A DNA stretch of 64,000 nucleotides from Tsukamurella asaccharolytica (lineage in GTDB: Bacteria; Actinomycetota; Actinomycetes; Mycobacteriales; Mycobacteriaceae). Both the position numbers and the translations under genes were made by a program. Below, piece by piece: positions 45,257 to 53,583 of the stretch; position 1 is the stretch's first letter, and each line of letters starts with the position of its first letter. Under the pieces are notes generated by a model. The model was not told the origin of the DNA. It did no database searches and saw nothing but the letters and a program-made list of their open reading frames with translations. The DNA lies in the NCBI RefSeq assembly GCF_007858435.1, contig NZ_VIGW01000006.1, positions 1 to 64,000 of the forward strand, in the 5' to 3' direction.

Positions 45257-46011
45257 CCCGCACCGCTCTGGTCATCGGCATCGGCGCCGGCGACCCGGGG
45301 CACGTCACCGTCGGCGCGATCGACGCGATGCGCGCCGCCGACGCCCTGTTCGTCCTCGACAAGCCGAACGCGGGCACGCTCACCGGGATCCGGCAGGAGA
45401 TCGTCGACCGGCACGCGCCGGACACCCCCGTCGTGCTCGTGCCCGATCCGCCGCGGGACCGGTCCGCCGAGCGCGGCGACTCCCGGCCCGACGGTGCCTA
45501 CGCGGCCAACGTCGATGCCTGGCACGACGCGCGGGCGGGCGCGCTCGCCGCGGCGATCGCCGAGCACGTGCCCGAGGGTGGGAACGCAGGCTTCCTGGTG
45601 TGGGGCGACCCGTCGCTGTACGACTCGACGCTGCGGGTCCTCGAGCGCGTGGCGCGCTCGATCCCGCTGGCGCCGAGGGTGATCCCCGGCATCACGAGTG
45701 TGCAGGCGCTGACCGCCGCCCACGCGATCCTGCTCAACCGGGTGGGCGAGCCGATCCACATCACCACCGGGCGGCGCCTGCACGATGACGACGGCCGCAA
45801 CACCGTCGTGATGCTGGACGCCGACTGCACCTTCCGCGAGACCGCCGAGCCCACGGACCACATCTACTGGGGCGCCTACCTGGGCACCCCTGACGAGATC
45901 CTGCTCGACGGCCCCGTCGGCGAGGTGGGCGACCTGATCGCCCGCACCCGCGCCGAGGCCCGCGCGAAGCACGGCTGGATCATGGACGTCTACCTGCTCC
46001 GCCGTCCGTGA
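45253..46011 (+). CDS. cobF: Precorrin-6A synthase (deacetylating) CobF
   Basis: This 252-residue tetrapyrrole methylase has an N-terminal LVIGIGAGDPGHVTVGAIDAM (SAM-binding) and VLDKPNAGTLTGIRQEIVDRH, typical of CobF. CobF methylates C1 of precorrin-5 and removes acetate in the aerobic cobalamin pathway. No other cob gene is in the window, so it is an isolated pathway gene. It starts inside the TetR stop codon. A hairpin follows its stop. Confidence 0.9.
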   Translation: MTRTALVIGIGAGDPGHVTVGAIDAMRAADALFVLDKPNAGTLTGIRQEIVDRHAPDTPVVLVPDPPRDRSAERGDSRPDGAYAANVDAWHDARAGALAAAIAEHVPEGGNAGFLVWGDPSLYDSTLRVLERVARSIPLAPRVIPGITSVQALTAAHAILLNRVGEPIHITTGRRLHDDDGRNTVVMLDADCTFRETAEPTDHIYWGAYLGTPDEILLDGPVGEVGDLIARTRAEARAKHGWIMDVYLLRRP

Positions 46012-46027
46012 ATCCGGCGGAATCGAA

Positions 46028-46057
46028 CGCTACGAGGCCGATTCTGGCTTCGTAGCG
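46028..46057. terminator. Hairpin terminator after cobF
   Basis: Arms CGCTACGAGGCC (46028-46039) and GGCTTCGTAGCG (46046-46057) form a 12-bp stem with one wobble and a 6-base loop, 16 bases after the cobF stop. The sequence after it is only weakly T-rich. Confidence 0.6.
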
Positions 46058-46114
46058 CCCTATCTTGCCGGTTTCAGAATCAGGTCGCCCGCGCGCTGAA
46101 TCACCGCGGCGCGC

Positions 46115-46288
46115 GTGGTGCCCGGGTGGTCGTACCTGCTCACCGGAATACTCGCCGCGTGGACGGCCCAGTGCGCCGTCGTCCTGACGCGCACGCCGTG
46201 GCCGATCATGGCCGTCGCCTCGGGGTTGCTGTTCGAGGGCACGCGCCGGAACGACCGGCTCGCGACGGAGGCTGCGTCTGCCGAGTAG
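46115..46288 (+). CDS. Small hydrophobic membrane protein (57 aa)
   Basis: GTG codons at 46115 and 46118 open a frame ending TAG at 46286-46288. It reads VVPGWSYLLTGILAAW, then TAQCAVVLTRTPWPIMAVA and a polar tail (LFEGTRRNDRLATEAASAE), so it would have two short membrane helices. Nearly every third codon position is G or C, as expected for a real gene here. The antisense frame over the same bases lacks such bias. No family is recognised. It is convergent with cysQ, two bases apart. Confidence 0.5.
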   Translation: MVPGWSYLLTGILAAWTAQCAVVLTRTPWPIMAVASGLLFEGTRRNDRLATEAASAE

Positions 46289-46290
46289 CT

Positions 46291-47043
46291 CTAGGCGAGC
46301 GCGGCGAGGACCTTCTCCGCCAGCTCCGGCCGGCAGACGATCAGGTCCGGCAGGTAGGGGTCGGGGTTGTTGTAGGTGAGCTCGGAGCCGTCGAGGCGAG
46401 AGCAGTGCAGGCCCGCGGCCCGCGCGACGCCGACGGGCGCGCACGAGTCCCACTCGTACTGGCCGCCGGCGTGCAGGTACACGTCGACCTGCCCGGTGAC
46501 GACGGCCATCGTCTTCACGCCCGCGGAGCCGAGCGAGACGGGCGTGAGGCCCAGCTGCTCCGCGACCCGGAACATGCCGGGGGTCGCGCGGCTGCGCGAC
46601 AGGGCGAGGTTCCCGGTCAGCGCCCCGGTCGGAGCCGTCACCGTGTCGGAGCGGAAGACCCGGTCCATCGCGGGCAGCGAGACCGCGCTGTGCACCGGCT
46701 GCCCGCCCTGCGTGAGCGCGACGTGCACCGCGTAGTCGGGTCGGTGCGCGGAGTAGTCGCGGGTGCCGTCCAACGGGTCGATCACCCACACCCGGTCCTC
46801 GGTGAGCCGATGAGTGGAATCCGGCGCCTCCTCCGACAGCACCGCGTCGTGGGGCCGGTGCCGACGCAGGACGCGCGCGATCCAGGCCTGCGCGAGGCGG
46901 TCGCCCGTGTCGCCCAGGACCCCGTCGTCCAGCAGCGAGCCGTGGCGGATGGCCTGCAGGATCCGCCCAGCACCGTCGGCGATCTCGGCCGCGAGCTCGA
47001 TGTCGGACAGGGCACCGCCGTCGGAACGGCCGAAGAACGTCAT
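46291..47043 (-). CDS. cysQ: 3'(2'),5'-bisphosphate nucleotidase / inositol phosphatase CysQ
   Basis: This 250-residue Li-sensitive phosphatase has the metal motifs DPLDGTRDY and WDSCAPVGVARAAG, plus LSEEAPD. In mycobacteria CysQ removes 3'-phosphate from PAP/PAPS and controls the sulfate pathway. The window also carries cysNC at its end, which makes PAPS. The ATG lies 6 bases after TAATGT, an element overlapping the promoter of the divergent glycosylase gene. Confidence 0.9.
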   Translation of the reverse strand: MTFFGRSDGGALSDIELAAEIADGAGRILQAIRHGSLLDDGVLGDTGDRLAQAWIARVLRRHRPHDAVLSEEAPDSTHRLTEDRVWVIDPLDGTRDYSAHRPDYAVHVALTQGGQPVHSAVSLPAMDRVFRSDTVTAPTGALTGNLALSRSRATPGMFRVAEQLGLTPVSLGSAGVKTMAVVTGQVDVYLHAGGQYEWDSCAPVGVARAAGLHCSRLDGSELTYNNPDPYLPDLIVCRPELAEKVLAALA

Positions 47044-47049
47044 ACCCCC

Positions 47050-47059
47050 ACATTAGATT
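47050..47059. promoter_or_regulatory. Bidirectional promoter with overlapping -10 elements
   Basis: Minus-strand TAATGT (47050-47055) and plus-strand TAGATT (47054-47059) share the bases TA and each ends 6 bases before its start codon (47043 and 47066). The intergenic gap is 22 bp. The arrangement is the same as at 37602-37611. Confidence 0.6.
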
Positions 47060-47065
47060 GGACGT

Positions 47066-47938
47066 ATGCCGGAGCTTCCCGAGATCACCGCGATCGCCGA
47101 CTACGTGGGCGCCAAGGCCGTCGGCACGCAGGTCCGGCGGGTCGACGTGGCGGCGTTGTCCGTGCTCAAGACCTACGCGCCGGGTCCGCAGGACCTGGTC
47201 GGCGCCACCGTCACCGGCACGCGCCGCATCGGCAAGTACTTCATCCTCGATGCGCGTAAGGGCGACGATGCCCTCGCTCTCGTCGTGCACCTCTCCCGCG
47301 CCGGCTGGCTGCGCTGGTCCGAGAAGCTCTCGCCGACGCCGCTCAAACCCGGAGGCAAGTCGCCGATCGCGCTGCGCGTGCACGTCGGGCCCGAGGGGGA
47401 GGGCTTCGACCTCACCGAGGCGGGCACGCAGAAGCGGCTCGCGGTGTGGATCGTCCGCGACCCGCAGGAGATCGAGATGGTCGCCACGCTGGGTCCGGAC
47501 GCGCTGGCCGTGACCCGCGACGAGTTCGGCGCGATCCTCGCCGGCTCGCGGGCGCAGCTCAAGACGCTGCTGCGCGATCAGCGCACGATCGCCGGCATCG
47601 GCAACGCCTACTCCGACGAGATCCTGCACGCGGCGAAGCTCTCGCCGTTCGCGGCGGCCAAGTCCCTGGACGCCCACCAGGCCGACGCGCTCTACGCGGC
47701 GATGCGGTCCGAGCTGCAGGACGCGGTCGAGCGGTCCGTCGGGCAGCACGTCGCCACGCTCAAGGCGGAGAAGCGCTCGGGCATGAAGGTGCACGCGCGC
47801 ACCGGCAGCCCGTGCCCCGTGTGCGGTGACGCGGTGCGCGAGGTCTCCTTCGCCGACCGTTCCTTCCAGTACTGCGCCACGTGCCAGACGGGCGGCAAGG
47901 TGCTCGCGGACCGTCGGATGTCCAAACTGCTGAAATAG
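47066..47938 (+). CDS. Fpg/Nei family DNA glycosylase
   Basis: This 290-residue base-excision repair enzyme has the N-terminal catalytic PELPEI (Pro2 and Glu3), the helix-two-turn-helix DQRTIAGIGNAYSDEIL, and a zinc finger CPVC...CATC near the C terminus (SFQYCATCQTGGKVLADRRMSKL). It removes oxidised bases. It has diverged from classical MutM, and the exact lesion is unclear. It is leaderless by prediction (TAGATT 6 bases before the ATG). Related Rv0944 is a shorter relative near pgi. Confidence 0.92.
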   Translation: MPELPEITAIADYVGAKAVGTQVRRVDVAALSVLKTYAPGPQDLVGATVTGTRRIGKYFILDARKGDDALALVVHLSRAGWLRWSEKLSPTPLKPGGKSPIALRVHVGPEGEGFDLTEAGTQKRLAVWIVRDPQEIEMVATLGPDALAVTRDEFGAILAGSRAQLKTLLRDQRTIAGIGNAYSDEILHAAKLSPFAAAKSLDAHQADALYAAMRSELQDAVERSVGQHVATLKAEKRSGMKVHARTGSPCPVCGDAVREVSFADRSFQYCATCQTGGKVLADRRMSKLLK

Positions 47939-47950
47939 CCTAAACCGCCC

Positions 47951-47992
47951 TGAGGTTAGGCATCGCTGCATAGTCGATTGAAGGCGTGCCTT
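47951..47992. promoter_or_regulatory. Candidate iron-regulator (DtxR/IdeR-type) sites at the efe promoter
   Basis: TGAGGTTAGGC (47951-47961) matches ten of eleven bases of the first half of the IdeR consensus TTAGGTTAGGC. The inverted repeat AAGGC-GT-GCCTT (47981-47992) overlaps the -10 TACCTT (47992-47997). Either site would block the efe promoter. The second halves are poor matches, so this is tentative. Confidence 0.4.
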
Positions 47993-48003
47993 ACCTTCTA
48001 CAC

Positions 48004-50046
48004 ATGAACTGGGGTGATGCCGTCCCGAACTTCCTGATCGGCCTGCGTGAGGGCCTGGAAGCGGGACTGATCGTGAGCATCCTGCTCGCCGCCGTGAGGA
48101 AGTCGGGCGGTTCGCGGGTGCCGGTGTGGTTGGGCGCGCTGGGCGCGGCGTCGTTGTCGCTGAGTTTCGGCGCGGTGCTGACCTTCACCACGTCGGAGCT
48201 GTCGGCCACCGCGCGCGAGGTGGTCGCGGGCACGTTGAGCGTGGTGGCCGTGCTCCTGGTGACGATGATGATCTTCTGGATGCGGCGCACCGCGGCGTCG
48301 CTCTCGACGGGGCTGCGCGCCGACGTCGAGACCGCGCTGGTGCTCGGCGCGGGCGCCCTGGTGCTCACCTCCTTCTTCGCCGTCGCGCGGGAGGGCCTGG
48401 AGACCACGCTGTTCCTGTGGACCGCGGCCCGCGCGTCGGGCGACGCGGTGGGTCCGGCCGTCGGCGCCGCGCTGGGCCTCGCGGTCGCGTTCGGGATCTG
48501 CGTGCTGCTCTACCGCCAGGCGGTGCGGCTGAACCTCGCGACGTTCTTCCGGTACACCGGGATCCTGCTCGTCGTCGTGGCCGCGGGCGTGCTCGCCTAC
48601 GGTCTCGGCGACCTGCAGAACGCGGGCGTCCTGCCCGGCCGCACCTGGATCGCGTTCGACCTGTCCGGCAGCATCAGTACCGACTCGTGGTGGGTGGCGC
48701 TGATCGGCGGCATCACCAACCTCGCGCCGAAGATGACGGTGCTTCAGGTGCTCGCGTGGCTCGCTTACCTGGTGATCGTGCTGGGGATCTTCCTCGGCAC
48801 GACGCCTGCGCCCGCGACGCCGGGCGAGAAGGGGCGGTTCGACGCTGTGACCCGGCAGGCCGCGCGCCTCGCCGGCACGCGGACATCCCTCGCGGCCGTC
48901 GTCGTCGTGCTGGTGCCGCTGCTGGTCGCGGGCCTGATCATCGCGATCCTGCCGGCCAAGCCCGCCGCCGCGGGCGCGGTCACCGTCACCGAGGCGGACT
49001 GCGCCCGGGGCTTCAGCGGCGCCTCCGCCGGGCAGCAGCGGATCACCGTCACCAACAAGTCCGGCAAGTCCGGCGAGATCACGCTCGTCGACGGCGGCGA
49101 CGCGGTGGTCGGCGAGATCGAGACCCTCGGTCCGGCCACCACCGCCGACCTGTCGGCGACGCTCGCGGGCGGGAGCTACCAGTTCGTCTGCTACCTCGCC
49201 GGCCAGCAGGAGACCCGCTCCGCGCAGTTCACCGTCACGGGCGGCGCGGGCGACGCGCCGAAGCCCGTCGCGCGCGTGACCAAGGACGACCTCGACGGGG
49301 CCAACGCGACGTACCAGGACTACGTGCTGACGGTGCTCCCCGCCGTCGAATCCGCCCTGAACCGCGTGAAGGCGGCGCTGGGCGGCGGCGACACCGCGGG
49401 CGCCAAGGCGGCGTGGCTCGACGCCATGACCGCGTGGGAGAGGGTCGGCGCGTCGTACAACAGCTTCGGCGAGGCAGGCACCGCCGTCGCGGGCCTGCCC
49501 GACGGATTCGCCGGCGGGGTCCGCGACCCGGAGTTCTCCGGAATCCGGCGGATCGAGTACGGGCTGTGGGCCGGCGAACCGCCGGCCGCCCTGACCGCGC
49601 AGGTCGACAAGACCCTCGAGGGGCTGGCGAAGGTCCGCACCGACCTGCGCACCGACGACATCGCGGGCGACCCGATCACGCTCACCAAGCGCGCGCAGGA
49701 GATCCTCGAGGACGCGCTTCGCGACCACCTCACGGGCGTCAGCGACCAGGGCGCGCACGCCGGCTACGCCGCGACCGCCGCCGACGTCGAGGCCACCCGC
49801 GCCGTGCTCCGCGTGCTCGATCCGCTGCTCGCGCCCCGCGTGCCGGACCTGCTGCCGACGGCCCGCCGCGAGCTGGACGACATCACCACGGCCCTCGACG
49901 CCGTGAAGCGGCCCGACGGCACCTACCCGCCGCTCGAGCAGCCCGCGCTGGCGCTGCGGCAGAAGATCAACGGCACCGTCGGGCAGGCCCTCGAGACCCT
50001 GTCCGCCGTGCCCAACCTCCTGGAGATCCCCAAGCATGAGCGATGA
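48004..50046 (+). CDS. efeUO: Fused iron permease EfeU and EfeO (cupredoxin plus M75 domain)
   Basis: The 680-residue product joins two normally separate proteins. Residues 1-290 are the FTR1-type permease with seven helices and the two iron-binding REGLE motifs at residues 15-19 and 129-133. Residues about 315-415 are the EfeO cupredoxin (TEADCARG, FVCYLAG). Residues about 420-680 are the M75/imelysin-like domain. The usual M75 HxxE is replaced by RRIE in SGIRRIEYGLWAG. The ATG at 48004 fits EfeU and follows TACCTT by 6 bases. It takes up ferrous iron with EfeB, whose gene overlaps by 11 bases. Confidence 0.92.
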   Translation: MNWGDAVPNFLIGLREGLEAGLIVSILLAAVRKSGGSRVPVWLGALGAASLSLSFGAVLTFTTSELSATAREVVAGTLSVVAVLLVTMMIFWMRRTAASLSTGLRADVETALVLGAGALVLTSFFAVAREGLETTLFLWTAARASGDAVGPAVGAALGLAVAFGICVLLYRQAVRLNLATFFRYTGILLVVVAAGVLAYGLGDLQNAGVLPGRTWIAFDLSGSISTDSWWVALIGGITNLAPKMTVLQVLAWLAYLVIVLGIFLGTTPAPATPGEKGRFDAVTRQAARLAGTRTSLAAVVVVLVPLLVAGLIIAILPAKPAAAGAVTVTEADCARGFSGASAGQQRITVTNKSGKSGEITLVDGGDAVVGEIETLGPATTADLSATLAGGSYQFVCYLAGQQETRSAQFTVTGGAGDAPKPVARVTKDDLDGANATYQDYVLTVLPAVESALNRVKAALGGGDTAGAKAAWLDAMTAWERVGASYNSFGEAGTAVAGLPDGFAGGVRDPEFSGIRRIEYGLWAGEPPAALTAQVDKTLEGLAKVRTDLRTDDIAGDPITLTKRAQEILEDALRDHLTGVSDQGAHAGYAATAADVEATRAVLRVLDPLLAPRVPDLLPTARRELDDITTALDAVKRPDGTYPPLEQPALALRQKINGTVGQALETLSAVPNLLEIPKHER

Positions 50047-51316
50047 GCAGAACGCCGTCCCCGACGAGTCCGGGACCGGGCGGCGGAGATTCCTGCAGGG
50101 CGCGGCGGTCGGCGCTGTCGGCGTGGCCGCCGCCGGCGGCGTGCTCGCCGGGGGCGCGCGCAGCGACGCGGCACGGGCGGGGAAGAGCGGAGCCCCGACG
50201 GCCTCGGAGTCCTTCCCGTTCGAGGGCGAGCACCAGTCGGGCATCCTGACGCCCGCGCCGGCGGAGAAGCAGGCCGCGCTGATGGTCGCGGCGTTCGACG
50301 TGATCACCGACCGCGCGGGCCTGGAGAAGCTGCTGCGCACGATCACCGACCGGGCGCGGTTCCTCACCGCGGGCGGCACCCCGGCGAACCTGGGCGTGGG
50401 CAAGCCGCCCGCCGACAGCGCGGTGCTGGGGCCGGTGGTCCCGGCGGACGGCCTGACCATCACGCTCGGCGTGGGCTCGTCGCTGTTCGACGACCGGTTC
50501 GGGCTGGGTGGGCGCAAGCCCCACAAGCTCAAGCCGATGACGGTCTTCCCCAACGACCAGCCCGACCCCGCGCAGCTGCACGGCGACCTGGTGCTGCAGC
50601 TGTGTGCCAACAACCCCGACACCGTGCACCACGCGCTGCGCGACATCGCCAAGCACACCCGCGGCGCGATGCAGCTGCGGTGGAAGATGCAGGGCTACGG
50701 CGCGCCGCCGCGGCCCGAGGGCTCGGCGCGCAATCTCCTGGGCTTCAAGGACGGCAGCGCCAACCCCGTGGGCTCGCAGGCCGAGGAGCTGATCTGGGTG
50801 GACCCCGAGAACGGAGCCGGCGAGCCCTCATGGACCGCGGGCGGCACGTATCTCGTGGTGCGGCTGATCCGGATGATGGTGGAGTTCTGGGACCGCGTGT
50901 CGATCGCCGAGCAGGAGGGCATGTTCGGCCGGCGACGCGACTCCGGCGCTCCGCTCGACGGAGCCGTCGAGGCCGATGAACCGGACTACGCCGCCGACCC
51001 CGAGGGCGACGTGATCCCGATGGACTCGCACATCCGGCTGGCGAACCCGCGCGAGGGGGAGAAGACGGAGAAGCAGCGCCTGGTGCGGCGGTCGTACAAC
51101 TACGACCTGGGCCTGGACATGAACGGCAACATGGCGTGCGGCCACGTCTTCCTGTGCTTCCAGCAGGACGTCGAGGCGCAGTTCGAGGAGGTGCAGAAGC
51201 GCCTGATCGACGAGCCGCTCACCGACTACGTGACCCCCTTCGGCGGCGGCTACTTCTTCGTCGTCCCCGGGGTCCGGGGTGCGGACGACTTCCTGGGGGC
51301 GGGGCTGTTCCGGTAG
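50036..51316 (+). CDS. efeB: Dyp-type heme peroxidase EfeB
   Basis: This 426-residue protein is exported through Tat: RRRFLQGAAVGAVGVAAAGG is the twin-arginine signal. The Dyp motif GFKDGSANP carries the catalytic Asp. DSHIRLANPRE supplies the proximal heme His, and RRSYNYD is typical of EfeB. It oxidises iron or heme outside the membrane and works with EfeU/EfeO. The ATG lies inside the end of the fused efeUO gene. Confidence 0.95.
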   Translation: MSDEQNAVPDESGTGRRRFLQGAAVGAVGVAAAGGVLAGGARSDAARAGKSGAPTASESFPFEGEHQSGILTPAPAEKQAALMVAAFDVITDRAGLEKLLRTITDRARFLTAGGTPANLGVGKPPADSAVLGPVVPADGLTITLGVGSSLFDDRFGLGGRKPHKLKPMTVFPNDQPDPAQLHGDLVLQLCANNPDTVHHALRDIAKHTRGAMQLRWKMQGYGAPPRPEGSARNLLGFKDGSANPVGSQAEELIWVDPENGAGEPSWTAGGTYLVVRLIRMMVEFWDRVSIAEQEGMFGRRRDSGAPLDGAVEADEPDYAADPEGDVIPMDSHIRLANPREGEKTEKQRLVRRSYNYDLGLDMNGNMACGHVFLCFQQDVEAQFEEVQKRLIDEPLTDYVTPFGGGYFFVVPGVRGADDFLGAGLFR

Positions 51317-51461
51317 CTGCGGCACCCGAGACGTCGTGTGCCGCGTGCCGTGAGGTGGGTGGCGCGAGGTGGCGGGTGGGGCATGTGTCGGTCACGAGAG
51401 CCGCATGCACTTCGCTCCTCGGCGCGGGTTCGGTGCGGAACCCGCGGCCCCACGGACGACG

Positions 51462-51497
51462 ATGCCGCCGTCCCCCGGGTGACGGGAACGGCGGCAT
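51462..51497. terminator. Bidirectional terminator between efeB and doxX
   Basis: ATGCCGCCGT (51462-51471) and ACGGCGGCAT (51488-51497) form a perfect 10-bp stem followed by GCGTCTTTCTT. A second hairpin (GCGGGTTC/GAACCCGC) lies just upstream. It sits between the convergent efeB and doxX genes. The rest of this 224-bp gap shows no gene. Confidence 0.75.
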
Positions 51498-51540
51498 GCG
51501 TCTTTCTTCGTGCGGCCGGTGAGTGCCGCGGCGGCGGGGA

Positions 51541-52110
51541 CTAGGTGGTGAGCTCGTCCGCGCCGTCGTTCGTGCCCGTCTCCGCTCGGGAGACGTCCTC
51601 GGCCTGCGCGAGCGCGGCGTTGCGGCGGGCGATGGTGATCGCGCCGCCGGCGACCGCGCCGCCCAGCGCGAGCGCGGCGAGCCACGGCGTGTTCAGGCGA
51701 TCGCCCAGCAGGTGGTCGACGGAGTACTTGCCGGGGCCGGTCAGGGCCAGCGCGGCGGCGGCGACGCCGAGGGTGATCGGGTACTCGTTGCCGCCGCTCT
51801 GCGCGGCGAAGCCCTGCGGGCGGTGCACCTCGGCGGCGACCAGCATCGCGCCCACGCCGCCGGCGGCGGCCAGCGGGGTCGCGGCGCCGAGCACGAGGGC
51901 GGCACCGGCCAGCTCGCCCGCGCCGGCGAGTGCGGCGTTGGGCTTGCCGGGCGCGAAGCCCATGGACTCGAAGCCCTGGCCGGTGGCCTCGAGGCCATGC
52001 CCGCCGAACCATCCGAACAGCTTCTGCGAGCCGTGGTACGCGAGCGCCCCGCCGACGGCGGTGCGCAGGGCGAGGAGTCCGAGGTCACGTGCGGTGCTGT
52101 TCTGTCCCAT
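51541..52110 (-). CDS. DoxX family membrane protein
   Basis: This 189-residue protein has four hydrophobic helices, with the DoxX start LALRTAVGGALAYHGSQKLFGWFGG and a longer polar C-terminal tail (ARRNAALAQAEDVSRAETGTNDG). In mycobacteria DoxX-like proteins join a membrane thiol-oxidation complex; here no partner genes are adjacent. It is convergent with efeB and followed by a shared terminator. Confidence 0.9.
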   Translation of the reverse strand: MGQNSTARDLGLLALRTAVGGALAYHGSQKLFGWFGGHGLEATGQGFESMGFAPGKPNAALAGAGELAGAALVLGAATPLAAAGGVGAMLVAAEVHRPQGFAAQSGGNEYPITLGVAAAALALTGPGKYSVDHLLGDRLNTPWLAALALGGAVAGGAITIARRNAALAQAEDVSRAETGTNDGADELTT

Positions 52111-52204
52111 GTCTGGTGTTCCTTCCAGCGGAGGTCGGCGGTGTCGTGTCAGTTCAACCGGACCGAGGTCCAGATGATTCCTGACGCGGGAGATGTGACG
52201 CGGA

Positions 52205-53509
52205 TCATTCGCCGAGCGTGAAGGACCGGAGGTTGCGGAGGGTCTCGGTGACGAGCACGTCGGAGACGGCGGAACCGGAGACGTCGATGCTCAGGCGCCC
52301 CTGGAACGACGAGACGATGCCGATGGTCAGGGTCGCGGCGAGGGCGTCCCACGCCGCGGTGTCCGACGGGGAGCCGGCCGCGACGTGCAGCGCCGGGTGG
52401 AAGTCGGTGAGGGTGAGTCCGGGCGGCGTGGGCAGGTGGGGCACCGGGCCCCAGTTGGTGAGCACCGCGACGGTGCTGCCCTCCGGTGGCTGCACGGCGG
52501 CGCCGACGGCCAACGGCCGCTGGACGGTGCCCGCGGCCAGGTCGCGGGCGAGGGCGTCGCCCACCTGGGCGGCGAGATCGTCGAGGCCCGCATCGTCGGA
52601 GCCGGCCTGGAAGAAGGCCATCCCGAGCGCATTGGTGATCTCGGTGAAGCCGGCGGCCGGCTCGCCCAGCCGGCGGCGCAGATCGACCGGGTAGCCGTAG
52701 ACGACGCGGGTGGCACCCAGATCACGGGTCGTGGCGGTCGCGGCGATGAAGGCGGCCGAGACGAGCTGGTTGACCGTTCGACCTGCTCGGTGGCCGTACC
52801 CGATCAGCGCCGCGGTCTCGTCCCGGGTGAGCTGGATGCGGCGCAGAGCGGGGGTGGCCTCGTCGGCGGGCGCCGCGAACGCGCCGTCGGCGGCCGGAAC
52901 CGCGCCCGCGACGGTCGGCGCTTCGGCGGGGAGGTCCGAGGCGCTCGAGTAGCCCCGTTCGGTGAGGAGGTCCTCCAGCGGCTTCGGGAAGTCGGTGGGG
53001 GCGAGGGGCGCCTCCTCGGTCCCGGTGACGATCGCCGTGTACGCGGTCCACAGGGACTGCAGCAGCGCGAGGGCGTGGTGGCCGTCGGCGAGGGCGTGGT
53101 GGACGAGCAGGTAGACGAGGTGCCCGCCACCGGGATCCGTCACCACGTGCACGCCGGCGAGGGCGCTGCCCTGGGCGAGGGCGACATCGGGGAGCGGGGC
53201 GGTGCCGTCGGCCGGGCCGACGCTCCGCGTGACGGCGACGGGGGTGGGGCTCTCCCGAGCGACGAAGGCGCCGGTGGGGGAGGCGGGGGCGTCGCCCGTC
53301 GGAGCGTCGGTCACGATGCGCGCACGGAGTCCGGGGTGGGCGTCCGAGAGCCTGATCGCGGCCCGCTGCAGCGCGTCCAGGTCGAGCGCACCGTCGGCGG
53401 TCACGCCGTAGCCCACGTACAGGCCGTCGCCGATGAGGAAGAAGGCTTCCGTGGTCGTCAGCTCTCGAATGGTCGCGGTGGAGACTGAACAGTTAGTTGC
53501 GGACTTCAT
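52205..53509 (-). CDS. PapA-like acyltransferase (condensation-domain family)
   Basis: This 434-residue protein has the catalytic HHxxxDG motif of CoA-dependent acyltransferases in YLLVHHALADGHHALALL (about residue 137). GYPVDLRRRLGEP and LTNWGPVPHLPTPPGLTL correspond to the PapA5/wax-ester C-terminal region. Such enzymes acylate lipids or trehalose in Mycobacteriales. The target is unknown because no polyketide or lipid cluster adjoins it. The start is chosen as the ATG giving MKSATNCSV. Confidence 0.85.
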   Translation of the reverse strand: MKSATNCSVSTATIRELTTTEAFFLIGDGLYVGYGVTADGALDLDALQRAAIRLSDAHPGLRARIVTDAPTGDAPASPTGAFVARESPTPVAVTRSVGPADGTAPLPDVALAQGSALAGVHVVTDPGGGHLVYLLVHHALADGHHALALLQSLWTAYTAIVTGTEEAPLAPTDFPKPLEDLLTERGYSSASDLPAEAPTVAGAVPAADGAFAAPADEATPALRRIQLTRDETAALIGYGHRAGRTVNQLVSAAFIAATATTRDLGATRVVYGYPVDLRRRLGEPAAGFTEITNALGMAFFQAGSDDAGLDDLAAQVGDALARDLAAGTVQRPLAVGAAVQPPEGSTVAVLTNWGPVPHLPTPPGLTLTDFHPALHVAAGSPSDTAAWDALAATLTIGIVSSFQGRLSIDVSGSAVSDVLVTETLRNLRSFTLGE

Positions 53510-53583
53510 CTACTTAACGGTAGGGGATCGCTTGCCTGCGCGGCCACGGAATGTGACCGGACACATAGGGGATTCGGCGTCGC

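Noticed and set aside
46060-46242. 60-residue minus-strand frame between cobF and cysQ
   Set aside because: It overlaps the 57-residue plus-strand frame, which has much better third-position bias, and its own start has no ribosome site.
47986-48003. GTG start for EfeU at 47986
   Set aside because: It lies upstream of or within the predicted -10. The ATG at 48004 gives the normal EfeU N terminus.
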